A DNA stretch of 19,295 bases, taken from contig JADGIZ010000213.1 of assembly GCA_027604665.1 (NCBI GenBank), forward strand, positions 1 through 19,295, in the 5' to 3' direction. The position numbers were made by a program, and so were the translations under genes. Under the pieces are notes generated by a model, which was not told the DNA's origin, did not search any database, and saw only the letters and a list, made by a program, of their open reading frames with translations. This DNA comes from Polyrhizophydium stewartii. Taxonomy: Eukaryota; Chytridiomycota; Chytridiomycetes; Rhizophydiales. How positions within the stretch are numbered: the stretch's first letter is position 1; every line of letters starts with the position of its first letter. Shown one piece after another: positions 1 through 8,665 of the stretch.

Positions 1-856
1 AGCCCGTCGACCCCAACTTGGCGTGGTCGGCATTTACGCTGCTGCGCCAAGACCTCGTCGCCTTCAAGCAGGAGCTTCTCGCCGACGAGCGAGTGCGGCT
101 GCACAGGGCAAGCGACCGGCCCTGACCCTCTCCCGCCCATTCCCGAGCTCCACCCCCATAAATCCTATCCTCTACCCTCCCGAAACCAGCTCAGGCTGAC
201 GCACACCACAGGAGATCCTCACCCTCGAGGACGACATTGCAGCCAAGCGAGCAGCGCAGCAGGCCTTTGACGCCTTTGTGGCCAAGTGGACGCCCGTGCT
301 GGCCCGCGTCGAGGCCGACAACACAAAGCTGCTGCAGGACCCTGCGGGCGTTGATCCCAAGGCGCAGGCGCTCGTCGATGCCGCGCGCGCAGCACGGCAC
401 GGCTTGTCCCTCGAGGCCTTTGATGCCGAGATCGCCGAGGAGTTTCGCGGCGTGGACGGCGTGACGGCTGATGCTGCTGCTGGCCACGAGGTTGGGGACG
501 AGCGCATGGACGAAGACCATGCTGGAGTTGAGGGCCGCAGCGGTGAACATACAGGAGATTTGGATGGCGAGAAACCGGCCGATGGCGACGCTGCCGAGGC
601 AGCTTCGACTGAGATCCGTGCCGACGTCATTGATCTCGTCGAGGTCGATGACGCTGGTGCCTGGACCGCCAACGCGGCAGGTGCCATGGTCGATCTGACG
701 GGTGAAGACGACGCCAACGGCGCGGAAGTCGGAAACCAGGTGCCCGAGGAGCCCGACGGCCCGAGCGGTCTTGATGACGACGACGATGACGATGATATCG
801 ACCCCGACAACGACCAGGACGAGGATATGGGCCTTGGTGCCCAGATCAGCTTCTGA
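1..856 (+). CDS. Unidentified acidic-tailed protein, 3' part only
   Basis: This is the C-terminal 244 residues of a gene that begins left of the window. Exons: <1-92 (codons from base 3) and 212-856. The 119-nt intron starts GTGCGG, has a GCTGAC branch site and ends ACAG; the join is in phase and reads ...LLADER|EILTLEDD.... The first 90 residues are charged and look helical, possibly coiled-coil (AFKQELLADER, then DIAAKRAAQQAFDAFVAKW). The remaining about 140 residues are acidic and low-complexity. They include a run of eight aspartates coded at 774-797 and end in GLGAQISF. I do not recognise the family; an acidic subunit of a nuclear complex is only a guess. The neighbour on the right converges on it, and a polyadenylation-like AATAAA lies 28 bp after the stop. 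The end of the reading frame is secure; the function is unknown. Confidence 0.72.
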
Positions 857-884
857 CCGGCCCGATTTCCACACGGCCATTGTG

Positions 885-890
885 AATAAA
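885..890 (+). terminator. Probable polyadenylation signal of the acidic-protein gene
   Basis: A canonical AATAAA sits 28 bp downstream of the TGA at 854-856, within the 118-bp gap between two convergent genes. It is the only perfect AATAAA noticed in an expected 3'-end position in the window. Assignment to the + gene is by position. Confidence 0.5.
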
Positions 891-974
891 ACCACCCCCA
901 TCCACTTTGCAAAATCATCCCCCAGCATCTCCGCCTGCCTGCAGGGTTCAAGTATTCCGGCGAGAGCAACATGT

Positions 975-3729
975 TCATTTGCCCTTGAGCTGGCTCAGAA
1001 TGTAATGCATCATGTCCTTGGAGTTCCAGTACGAAAAGTGCGCCTTCATGCCCACAAAGTATTGGTGCACCGTGTTCTCAATGACCGACTCTTGCACAAA
1101 GTAGTCGAGCCGCTCCGCCGGCGTTGTCTTGCGCGCGGTGGGCGTCTCGCCCCGCTCACCAGCGCGATGGCGTGTCCGAGACCGCGGGGTCCCCCGGCGG
1201 CGTGGCTTGGCAACCATGGTCGAGCTCGTTTCATCCGCGTCGGGACCTGCCTCGGCATCCGGCTCGCCGTCAGATGCCGAAGCAAGCGAGCCGTCGTCGA
1301 TGCCCTCGGCGTCGTCGTCGCCGTCGCTGCCATCTCCGTCGCCCTCGACGGAAGACGTCTCGAGCTCGAGCGTGCGCTGCGCCTCGGCTGCTGCGGCCAC
1401 GAGCTGCGCAGTCAGCTTCTCCCCCAGGTCCTTGACCTCGGAGATGACCTCCTCGCGCGACGGCGCGCTGGATCCCGACCCGCCGCGGCGCATCGAGATC
1501 TTGCGCAGCGAGCTCGTGCGCGGCGCGGGCTGCCTCGGCAACGGCGGCCTGGCATCGGCAGACTCAGGTGCAGCAGAAGCAGGCGGTGGCGGCGGCGCGG
1601 CGGCGGCGGCGGCTGCAATTGAGGTTGCAGACGGCATCGAGAGCAGGCTGCGACGCAGCATCCCGGCAATGTCGCCGACCGCAGACGAGAACGACGAGGT
1701 TGCGGCGGCAGCCGTCGACCCGTTGTCGGTGCTGTGCCTGCGTTGCGCATCAGCGCCGTTGTTGGCCTCGGCACTCCGCGGCGCGCTGGCCTTGACTCCG
1801 CGGCGCTTTCGCGGCGGAGATTCCATGGCCTCGTCGTCATCGCGATCACCGCCTTCGCCAACGACGCTGCCATCGCCGTCGGTTGCGCTGCCCCCGTTTC
1901 TCTCGCTCCGCGCCTCGTCGCCGCTGCGGCCCGGATCAGTGCGGTCTGTCTCGTACGCGCTGCTGCGGTCCGAAGTTGTCCCCGCCGCGGCGCTCACTCG
2001 ACGCTTGCGCTTCTGCACTCCGGCTGCGACCTCGTCCTCGCCGGCAAAGTTCGACACCACCGACTCGTAGAGCGACGACAGCCGCGACTGCAGCGACTCG
2101 GTTGCACGGCCGAGCGTGGGCATCGTCGGCAGAGTCGGCATCGGGATCCCCAGGCTCGAGAACGAGACGTTGGGGAGTGACATGCCCGCCAGCGACGGGA
2201 TCGTAGGCATCCCCGGCATGGTCGTGATGGCAGGCATCGTCGGCAGACTCGGCAGACTCGGCAGGCTGGGCAGGGTCATGCCCGAGGTGATGGCTGACAG
2301 GTCAGGCACGTATGCCTTGACTATCTCTTGGTAGTACGAGAACTGGAAGCTGCGGTTGCTCGAGGGCCGCTGCAGCAGCACGGGCGAGATCTCGATGTAG
2401 CGCTTGTCCAGCAGCGGCTCGATGCGGTATGCCTGCATCGTGACGGTCAGCGTGTTTGGAAGGGAGCCTGCATCACCAAGGAGCAGCAACAGCAGCAGCA
2501 AGCAAACTGCGACGCAGACTCACAAGGGGATCGTATAGGTGAAAGATGTTAAAGTACTTGATGTCGCTGTGGAGGCGGTACGTCTGGAACGACTGGCCGC
2601 GCATGACGAGCACGGCGGCGAGCGGCGAGCCGAGCGAGAACAGAAAGTTGGGCTTGAAGTGCAGGCGCGGGTACACAATCTCAAAGTGTGTGTCTTGCGG
2701 CGGGGCCGGCGGTGCGGGCGACGCGGGGCCGTCTGGCGCGTCGTGCACCGCCGGGGTGGTGGCGGTTGCATGGCTCTCGCGATCCGCCGCATCGGGCTCG
2801 GCGTGCGCGGCGGCCCCGGCCCGTGCCTTGCGGCGCTCCATCAGCGGAGCGCCTGGCTGGTGCGCTAGCAGGTCGTAGCAGATGATGCCGCCGAGCGAGT
2901 GGCCGACGAGCGCCACCTTGCCCGTGAAGTACGGGTGCGCCTTGATAAACCGGTCGTACGCCTCGTTGAGGACCTTGGCGACAATGTTGAGCAGCGTCTG
3001 GCCGTGGTACGACGTGAAGTAGTACAGCACGTCGGCGAGGATGTTGTTGTTGATGTGGCGCATCACAGAGCACGTCGGCAGCGTGATGGTCTTCATCCGC
3101 TTATCTACCGTATCGAGGCCGTGCAGCAGCGAGTACCACTCTGGCGCAGGAGCGTCGAGTCGGCGGTGTCAGCACTGTCGGCCCTGTCGGCCGACGGCCG
3201 GCGGCCGCCACGCAACGCACCGACGCCGATCCACTTGATGTTGAGCGAGCTGTCGCCAAACTCCTCGAGCGCCGTCTCCTTGCACGACTTGCGCAGCGCA
3301 GCCACTGCAGGGGATGGCCGGCGGCCGCAGGAGGCGGGGACGTCAGCTCATCGTGCGAGGCCGCACGCCGCACGTGCAGGGCCGGCGGGCGGCCGAGATG
3401 CGGGCACGCACGGTTCTCGTGGAAGCGGCCCATGCCCTCCCACTGCTGGCCCATGCCGTGGATCACAAAGCAGACGTGGTCGACTGGCGGGCCGGCGGGC
3501 GGGCGACGGGGCGGCCGCCGGGAGGTGGCGTCTGGATGTCAGCGACGCCCGGACGGCTGCACCGCACCGGCATCTGCGCACCGCGGTGGCCGCACGGGCT
3601 GCTGGCGCCGGGCGGCAGGTCGTCGTCGGCCGCATGCAGCGTGTCGGTCTGGGCATCCTCGGCGTCCTCGACATCGGCGTCGAGCGCGGCATCCGGGGCC
3701 ACGGCGGCGGCGTCGGCAGGGTCCGTCAT
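975..3729 (-). CDS. DDHD-domain phospholipase (intracellular PLA1 family), N-terminally short
   Basis: Predicted cytosolic or membrane-associated phospholipase A1-like lipase (family that includes DDHD1/DDHD2 and yeast YOR022C), 808 aa. Exons on the minus strand: 3729-3582, 3531-3412, 3304-3221, 3140-2524, 2432-975. All four introns (50, 107, 80, 91 nt) have GCTGAC-type branch sites and phases match. Visible: VDHVCFVIHGMGQQ at residues 66-79, the family's lipase entry motif; nucleophile elbow GHSLGG with Ser about 199; FSLGSP further on; YDPLAYRIEPLL across the last intron. The four metal-binding-type residues naming the domain are present: Asp about 321, Asp about 766 (RLDYFVQ), His about 788 (AHFSYW), Asp about 796 (SKDMMHYIL). 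A low-complexity stretch of roughly 385 residues (about 375-760; Ser, Pro, Ala, acidic) splits the DDHD domain. Only 65 residues precede the lipase motif, so the usual N-terminal domain is missing. The start ATG has an in-frame TGA upstream. Head-to-head with the uS5m gene. Confidence 0.93.
2239..2273 (-). repeat. 9-bp tandem repeat coding Ser-Leu-Pro units
   Basis: About four copies of a 9-bp unit (CGGCAGACT on the + strand, with decay in the last copy) encode successive SLP/SLP/SLP triplets in the DDHD protein, followed by looser PTMP/PTIP repeats down to about 2110. It marks the start of the disordered insertion. The unit length keeps the frame, so copy number can vary without breaking the gene. 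Confidence 0.6.
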
Positions 3730-3788
3730 GCCCCGTTCAAGCTCGCGGTGAAGACCGCAAACGATTTTTCAACCGAAAACCGACGACG
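3730..3788. promoter_or_regulatory. 59-bp divergent promoter, DDHD lipase / uS5m
   Basis: Only 59 bp separate the two start codons, so both 5' leaders and any core promoter must fit here or overlap the genes. There is no clear TATA box. The stretch is relatively AT-rich and contains TTTTCAACCGAA at 3766-3777, 11 bp before the uS5m ATG. A near-identical 12-mer occurs before the TERT ATG. Confidence 0.55.
3766..3777 (+). promoter_or_regulatory. Start-proximal element TTTTCAACCGAA
   Basis: Matches the element at 12953-12964 (TTTTCAAGCGAA) in 11 of 12 positions. Both lie 11-13 bp upstream of a + strand start codon in a head-to-head gene pair. It could be an initiator, a transcription-factor site or a 5'UTR motif; the sequence does not say which. 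Confidence 0.35.
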
Positions 3789-4721
3789 ATGCTGCGCGGG
3801 ATCCTCGCTCGGGCAGCGACGGCCGCGGCCGCTCGCGGCGCCGCTGCAGCGCCAGTGGACCGCGTTGCGGCGCAGCGCGCCTCGGCGCTGCTGTTCCCCG
3901 CCATGGCGTCGCCATTCGCCGCGACCGCCCGCCGCTGGCTCGCGACCGAGGCGCCTGCTGCCCAAGAGTCGCCTGATCAGCCCACCGCTCCCCAGGCCGA
4001 CAAGCCTCCCGCTTCCGGCAAGCCCGGGCGCGAGCAGCGGGGCAGTGGCGGCGGCAGGCCCCGCGGCAAGTCCGACGACGGCAACAGGGATGCTGCGCGG
4101 GCTGCTGGCAAGCCGCCGGGCGACCGCGTCCCCAACAGCCGGCCCGAGCTGCTCCGCCGCGTGCTGCACATCCGCCGGGTTGCCCGAGTCAACTCTGGCG
4201 GCAAGATCCGCTCCGTCTCGGCCCTCGTCATTGTCGGCGATCAGAACGGCTCGGCAGGATACGGCATGGGCCGTGCGACTGACTCGGGCGCTGCCGTGCG
4301 CAAGGCGTTTGCGCAGGCCGAGAAGAACATGGTCTTTTTCGAGCGTCTGGACAAGCGCACCATCTTCTCGGATATTGACCACACGTACCACAAGACCAAC
4401 CTGAAGCTGCGCATGGCCCGGCCCGGTAAGCATGGGGTGCCGACCGTGCGTCGTACGTAGCGATCTCTGACCGGATCTCACTCGATTGCTCGCGCTGCTG
4501 CAGGCTACGGCCTCGTCGTCAACAACCACGTCCACGAGGTGTGCCGCTGCATCGGCATCACGGATCTCGGTGGCAAAGTCTATGGATCGCTCAACCCGCT
4601 CAACGTCATCAAGGGCACCTTCTCGGCATTGGCGTCTCAAAGGAGCCCCGCCGATCTGGCCCGGCTGCGCGGCAAGAAGGTCGTCGACATCCAGATGGCG
4701 TACTACGGCGCCAAGGTCTAA
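3789..4721 (+). CDS. MRPS5: Mitochondrial ribosomal protein uS5m
   Basis: Small-subunit protein uS5 of the mitochondrial ribosome, 284 aa; bacterial S5 lies at the decoding/mRNA-entry side and contributes to translational accuracy. Exons 3789-4425 and 4504-4721; the 78-nt intron is GTAAGC...CTGAC...GCAG and the join reads MARPG|YGLVVNN in phase. Residues 1 to about 55 are Ala/Arg-rich with no acidic residue before RRWLATE, a typical mitochondrial presequence. A basic, disordered linker (about 56-118) follows. The S5 N-terminal RNA-binding domain starts near 121 (LHIRRVARVNSGGK) and carries the GYGMGRATDSGAAVRKA signature. The C-terminal domain is coded mainly by exon 2 (ITDLGGKVYGSLNPLNVIKG). 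The first in-frame ATG after the promoter gap is used. It converges on the ARP gene with a 151-bp gap. The identification is firm. Confidence 0.95.
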
Positions 4722-4872
4722 AAGCCACCTTGATCCGCGCTCTCGTCTTTCTCCAGCTGCTCCTGGCGCGCCGCAGACGACACTGGTTGCGAATGCGGTG
4801 GTGGCAAGTCCGGGAGGCCCATGTGCGGGAAACTGTGGTGATGATATGGAGAGTCAAACCAAGAGGGTCGAT

Positions 4873-6822
4873 TTAATGCAATGGAGAATTCAAGATGCTG
4901 CTGCGTCGGCTGCTGCTTGTGATGTGGATCGACGGCGAGCCGGGAAGCCCGCCCAAAACGCCGAGGCCGCCCATGCTGCCGGCCAGCGTGGCGTGCGAGC
5001 GGCGTCTGTCCTTTATCGCTTGCTTGCTCCAAAGCGAGTCGGACTCGGGAGCAGGCTCCACTGGCGGCGGGATGTTGGTCCAGTCCGGCACGGTGCCGTT
5101 GGCGATAAAGTCCTCTCGCGTGAGCTCTGAGCTGGCCTGCATCTTGACTGCACCTGCGAGCGAGGCTGTGCGTGACTGGAGGTCAGTCGCGCAGCTCGGC
5201 ATATCACAGCGAGCGAGCGTGCCAACGCTTGCCTCCGACCCACGCCCGCAGCGACGGCTGGAACGGGCTGTAGATAAAGTTCATGCTGTAAGCAAGCCGC
5301 CGCGCCTTGTGCAGCATGTGCAGCGGATCGTCGCCCAGCCGCTCGATCTGGTGGCGAAGCAGCTCCTGCAGCCCCGGGATCGAGAACGTGCCGCCCGTCG
5401 CGAGCACGTTCTGCATGAGCTCGTTGCGAATGGCGATCGGACACTGCCCGCGCACTCAGGTCAGCACCTCAGACGCCGTCAGGCTTCACTGCGCCAGCAC
5501 CCGCGCACCTTGAAGACGGCGTCAATGACGCAGGATTGCAGCGAACGGCCCTCGTCGTCTCCCTCGAACAGCACATTGACTGCCGCCTGCCGAATCGAGT
5601 CCGGGAAGTGCAGCACGAGCATCGGGCCGAGCCGGATCTCGATGGAGCCGCTGCTCTGAACATTGCGCGCTTGGCCCGGCGACCCGAGCGCGGCCCTCTC
5701 GACTGCGGCCGCGGCTGGCGCAACAACGATGCGGGTCTTGAGCGACTCCCAGAAGGTGTCGCCCAGCCCGTCAATGATCTCGCGCGACTGCTTCAGCTCC
5801 GCCTCCGTCGGCTCGCGCGGAACATCGCGGCCGGCCTCGATGATAACGCCATGCTCGCGCACAAGCATGCGCAGCCGCTCCGAGATGGCGCGGCCGCCGA
5901 GCGGGACCGTCTGTGCATACGCCAGCAGCGGCATGTTGTCGTAGATCTGCGTCCGGCGCGGTCCGGTCAGATAGCCTGCGGCCACGGCAGACGGCCCACG
6001 CCAAATGCACTCACAGGAAGCACCGTGGTCTCGTTGTGCCCGCAATCGACAACCAGCCCGACGCTGTGTCCTGTCGCAAGCAGCGCCGCAAACGGTCCTG
6101 GAATGAACGAGATGGACTTGACCTGTGCACCTTCTGCCGTCAGCAGTGGCGGCAGCACCAGCGCGAGAGATGCCAAGGACGGAAGCGGAGCACGCACGCC
6201 AAAGCGGTGGAACAGCAGCATCGCAAGCTGGCGCTTGAGCTCGACCGGCGCAAAGGGGCTCTCGCAGACGATGATGCGCTTGAGCTTGGCGTCCGTGAGC
6301 AGCGAGCGCTGGAAGACGGAACGCAGCAGCGCCTGCAGCTGAGCGACCTCAAGCGGCGCCATCTCGTGCGAGGGCACGAACGGCGGGACCATCTGCGTGC
6401 CGCGGCGTGTGCGTCAGCGCCCGCCATCCAGGTCCCGCGGCTGGACGACGTGCACCTCGTGCACCGACCTTGGTGGCGGCGACAGAGGCCAGAGGCGCAG
6501 GCTCGTCGAGCGGGTCGGCCGAGAAGCGCACCGCGGCGGCGAGCCCGCCCTTGGCGGCGCTATGCTCGGTGGCGCTTGCGCACGGCACCACCGTCTGCCG
6601 CGGCGTGCGCTCGCCCGAGAACCCCGCCCGCACGGCGAACGTGCCAATGTCGAGCACGATGCGGTCGTCGGTGCCGTAAAAGGAGGCCTTCTTGAGCAGG
6701 CTCGTGCTCGACGACGACGCCAGCGCAGAGACCGCCGGGCTCGTGAATGTGCTGCCTGCGCCAAGGCTCGCCCCAGAGCCGGCTGCGATGCCAGAGGCCG
6801 CGCTGATGCGGGTCCTGTCCAT
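4873..6822 (-). CDS. ACTR10: Actin-related protein Arp10/Arp11 (ACTR10-like), dynactin pointed-end subunit
   Basis: Actin-fold protein expected at the pointed end of the Arp1 filament of dynactin, the dynein adaptor. 553 aa against about 420 in animals; the excess is partly a Ser/Ala-rich N-terminus of about 50 residues. Minus-strand exons: 6822-6469, 6392-6015, 5946-5509, 5443-5233, 5153-4873. Visible: first phosphate loop LDIGTFAVRAGFSGE (from about residue 57), IVCESPFAP, second loop VVDCGHNETTVLP, then IYDNMPLLAYAQTVPLGGRAI, KCPIAIRNEL, ATGGTFSIPG (adenosine loop) and AWVGGAVK followed by GTVPDW, all in ACTR10 order. Introns are 76, 68, 65 and 79 nt. The first uses donor GTCGGT, chosen because it alone keeps phase. 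The fourth appears to be GC-AG (AG|GCAAGC) with two in-frame acceptors 12 nt apart. No ATG lies nearer the divergent gene in this frame without leaving homologous sequence. The family is certain; Arp10 versus Arp11 naming varies among fungi. Confidence 0.9.
5154..5232 (-). other. GC-AG intron in the ARP gene
   Basis: The minus-strand exon ends ...TGGGTCGGAG and the intron begins GCAAGC, the preferred donor form for GC-AG introns. A CTGAC branch site follows and the acceptor reads CTCGCAG. No GT donor nearby would restore the conserved W-x-GG context. An acceptor 12 nt earlier (GCACAG) would add four residues in frame. Confidence 0.6.
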
Positions 6823-7085
6823 GTGCGCGGCGGGCGGCTGTCGGCGGTCGGGGCAAGGCGAGATCGACGCAATCGGCCAGAGACAGCGACGGCGGCATCT
6901 CGCTCCGGGCAGCGCATGCGGCACCCCGCGGCAGCCGTCTGGACCAGGACTGGTCGGCGTGGCCCTCGGCGGACCAACACCCAGCCGTGCCGGCCCCCGC
7001 ATCACGGCCCCGGCGTCCTGGCGAGGCCTGCTGCGGATTTCGGACTCCAACACCGCCTGGCCGGGTTCCCAAACCACCACGCCGA
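6823..7085. promoter_or_regulatory. 263-bp divergent intergenic region, ARP / nucleotide-sugar transporter
   Basis: This separates two head-to-head start codons. It is GC-rich with no TATA box or clear motif. Open frames extend from both genes into it without stop codons, so slightly longer N-termini cannot be excluded, but they would lack recognisable sequence. Confidence 0.5.
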
Positions 7086-8665
7086 ATGGCCCTCGACGCA
7101 AAGAAGCTGCCGCCGGTGGTGCTCGCCGCAGCCCCGCTGCTGTTCGTGCGCGAGTGGGTCGTGGTCGGCCTGCTCATCTTTGGCGGCTGCTGCACCAACG
7201 TCTACACGCTCGAGGTCCTCGTCAAGTGAGCGACCCGCGGGGGGCGGCCCGGAACACGACAGAGCCGTCGCTGACGCTGCCGCACTCTTAAACGTGCCTG
7301 CCGCACCGGCCGCCTGCCTCGCCGCCGCGGGATCGGCCGCTGCTGCTCGCCCGCCCGCATGCGCCGCCCGAATGCGCTTGTGCCGCGGCTGCCCGCACGG
7401 CCGCCAGGTCCGCACCGCAGAGCGGCAACCTCATCACCTTTGCCCAGTTCCTGCTCGTGGCGCTCGAGGGCCTGATAAGCAACCTCGAGTTCGGGCGGGG
7501 CGGCGCCGCGGACTCAGGCCGCCCTGTCTGGCCGGTGCGCCTGCGCAAGCGGGTCATCCCCATGTCGCGCTGGCTGGGCATGGTTGTGCTCTTTCTGGTG
7601 GTGTCGATCCTCAACAACTACGCCCTCGGCTTCTCGATCTCGATGCCGGTGCACATCATCTTCCGCTCGGGCTCGCTGCTCGTCAGCATGCTGCTGAGCT
7701 GGGGCCTGTTCAAGAAGAGGTGGGTTTTTGTGCACTCCCGTCATGCGCAGCTGCTCATGCCAGCGCTGACTTGCCTCGCTGCCAACAGCTTCTCTCACAG
7801 CCAGATCTTTGGCGTCGTTCTCGTGACCATCGGCATCGTGCTCGCAACGCTCCGCACGAGCTCGTCCGGCCCGAGCACCACGCCCGACGCGCCGGCGTCC
7901 GTCTGGCTGACGGGCATCCTGGTGCTCACGCTCGCGCTTGTGCTGGCGTGCTTCCTGGGTCAAATGCAGCAGCACACATACACGCAGTACGGCCAGCAGT
8001 GGCGTGAGGGCCTGTTCTACACGCATGCGCTTGCCCTGCCGGCGTTCCTGCTGTTTGCGGGCGACCTGCGTCGCCAGATCCAGGACTACAACGCCTCGCC
8101 GCTGGTGTCGGTCGGCGACATGATTGCACCGTGGCTGCCCGGCGTGCTGTCGCGCAGCCTGTGGCGCCTGCTCGGCGGCGATGCCTTGCGCCAGGTCTTT
8201 GTGCCGCAGATGTGGATCTACTTGACATGGAACGTGCTCACCCAGTGTGAGTCTGACGTGCACCCGCCTGCGAATGGCTTCCATCGCAAATGCGCTGACG
8301 CCGGTGCGCAGACGTCTGCATCTCGGGCGTGCACAAGCTCTCCTCCATGGCGACGGCAGTGACGCTCAATCTGGCAAGCTTCGCGGCCCACGCTGTCCAC
8401 ACACCCGCCGGCCTGCATTGCTGACAATGCTCGCCTCGCGCAGGTGCTCACTGTGCGCAAGTTTGTGTCGCTCATTCTGTCCGTAATGCTGTTCAACAAC
8501 ACGTTCACGACCCAAAACTGGATCGGCGCTGCCGCCGTGTTCATTGGCACGCTCGTGTACAGCCTGTCAAAGAGCCCTCCGCCCACGGCGTCGGCGCAGC
8601 AGCAGGGGGCCGAGCCCGCACGGAGCCCGGCGCACGGCTCTGCGCACAAGCTCAAGCGGGATTAG
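7086..8665 (+). CDS. Nucleotide-sugar transporter, SLC35B4/Yea4 type
   Basis: Multi-pass ER/Golgi antiporter; relatives move UDP-GlcNAc and/or UDP-xylose, and yeast Yea4 supports chitin synthesis. 397 aa. Exons 7086-7225, 7408-7719, 7789-8246, 8312-8373, 8444-8665. Family signatures in order: LLIFGGCCTNVYTLEVLV (first membrane helix), GNLITFAQFLLVALEGL, VSILNNYALGFSISMPVHII, FRSGSLLVSML, GIVLATLR, REGLFYTHALALPAFLLF, WNVLTQ|YVCISGV, then VRKFVSLILSVMLFNN and GAAAVFIGTLVYSL. The C-terminus is basic (HKLKRD), a plausible Golgi-to-ER retrieval type tail. Intron 1 (182 nt) uses the first AG after a distant CTGAC. Intron 2 (69 nt) is a multiple of three and open. Intron 4 (70 nt) appears to be GC-AG (CTG|GCAAGC). 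The stop codon overlaps the IleRS stop on the other strand. Substrate is inferred from family only. Confidence 0.93.
7226..7407 (+). other. Intron with distant branch site and long AG-free tract
   Basis: Donor GTGAGC, the only CTGAC at 7271-7275, then no AG dinucleotide until the acceptor at 7406-7407, about 130 nt later. Splicing there gives an in-frame join that restores the family spacing between the first helix and GNLITFAQ. A second AG at 7419-7420 would break the frame. Confidence 0.6.
8374..8443 (+). other. GC-AG intron in the transporter gene
   Basis: The exon ends ...CTCAATCTG, the intron begins GCAAGC, has GCTGAC and ends GCGCAG. The two flanking exons are in different frames, so an intron is required. 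The GC donor gives the conserved TLNL|VLTVRKFVSL join. Confidence 0.6.

Noticed and set aside
1590..1620. GCG-repeat tract as a CRISPR or regulatory repeat
   Set aside because: It is a simple poly-Ala/poly-Pro coding run within the disordered insert of the DDHD protein.
1129..2070. 313-codon open frame on the + strand opposite the DDHD lipase
   Set aside because: Ser/Ala/Pro-biased shadow of a GC-rich low-complexity exon on the other strand; no recognisable domain and no splice context.
3726..4640. 304-codon open frame on the minus strand over the uS5m gene
   Set aside because: Antisense of a clearly conserved S5 coding region, crossing its intron; composition is typical of a reverse-strand shadow.
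7408..7422. Alternative acceptors at 7420 or 7422 for transporter exon 2
   Set aside because: 7420 breaks phase; 7422 keeps phase but loses five residues that restore the family spacing, and it is not the first AG after the branch site.
6397..8007. 536-codon + strand open frame across the ARP promoter and transporter
   Set aside because: Runs through the 5' end of the ARP gene in antisense and the transporter out of frame; Arg/Ala/His-rich with no family signature.
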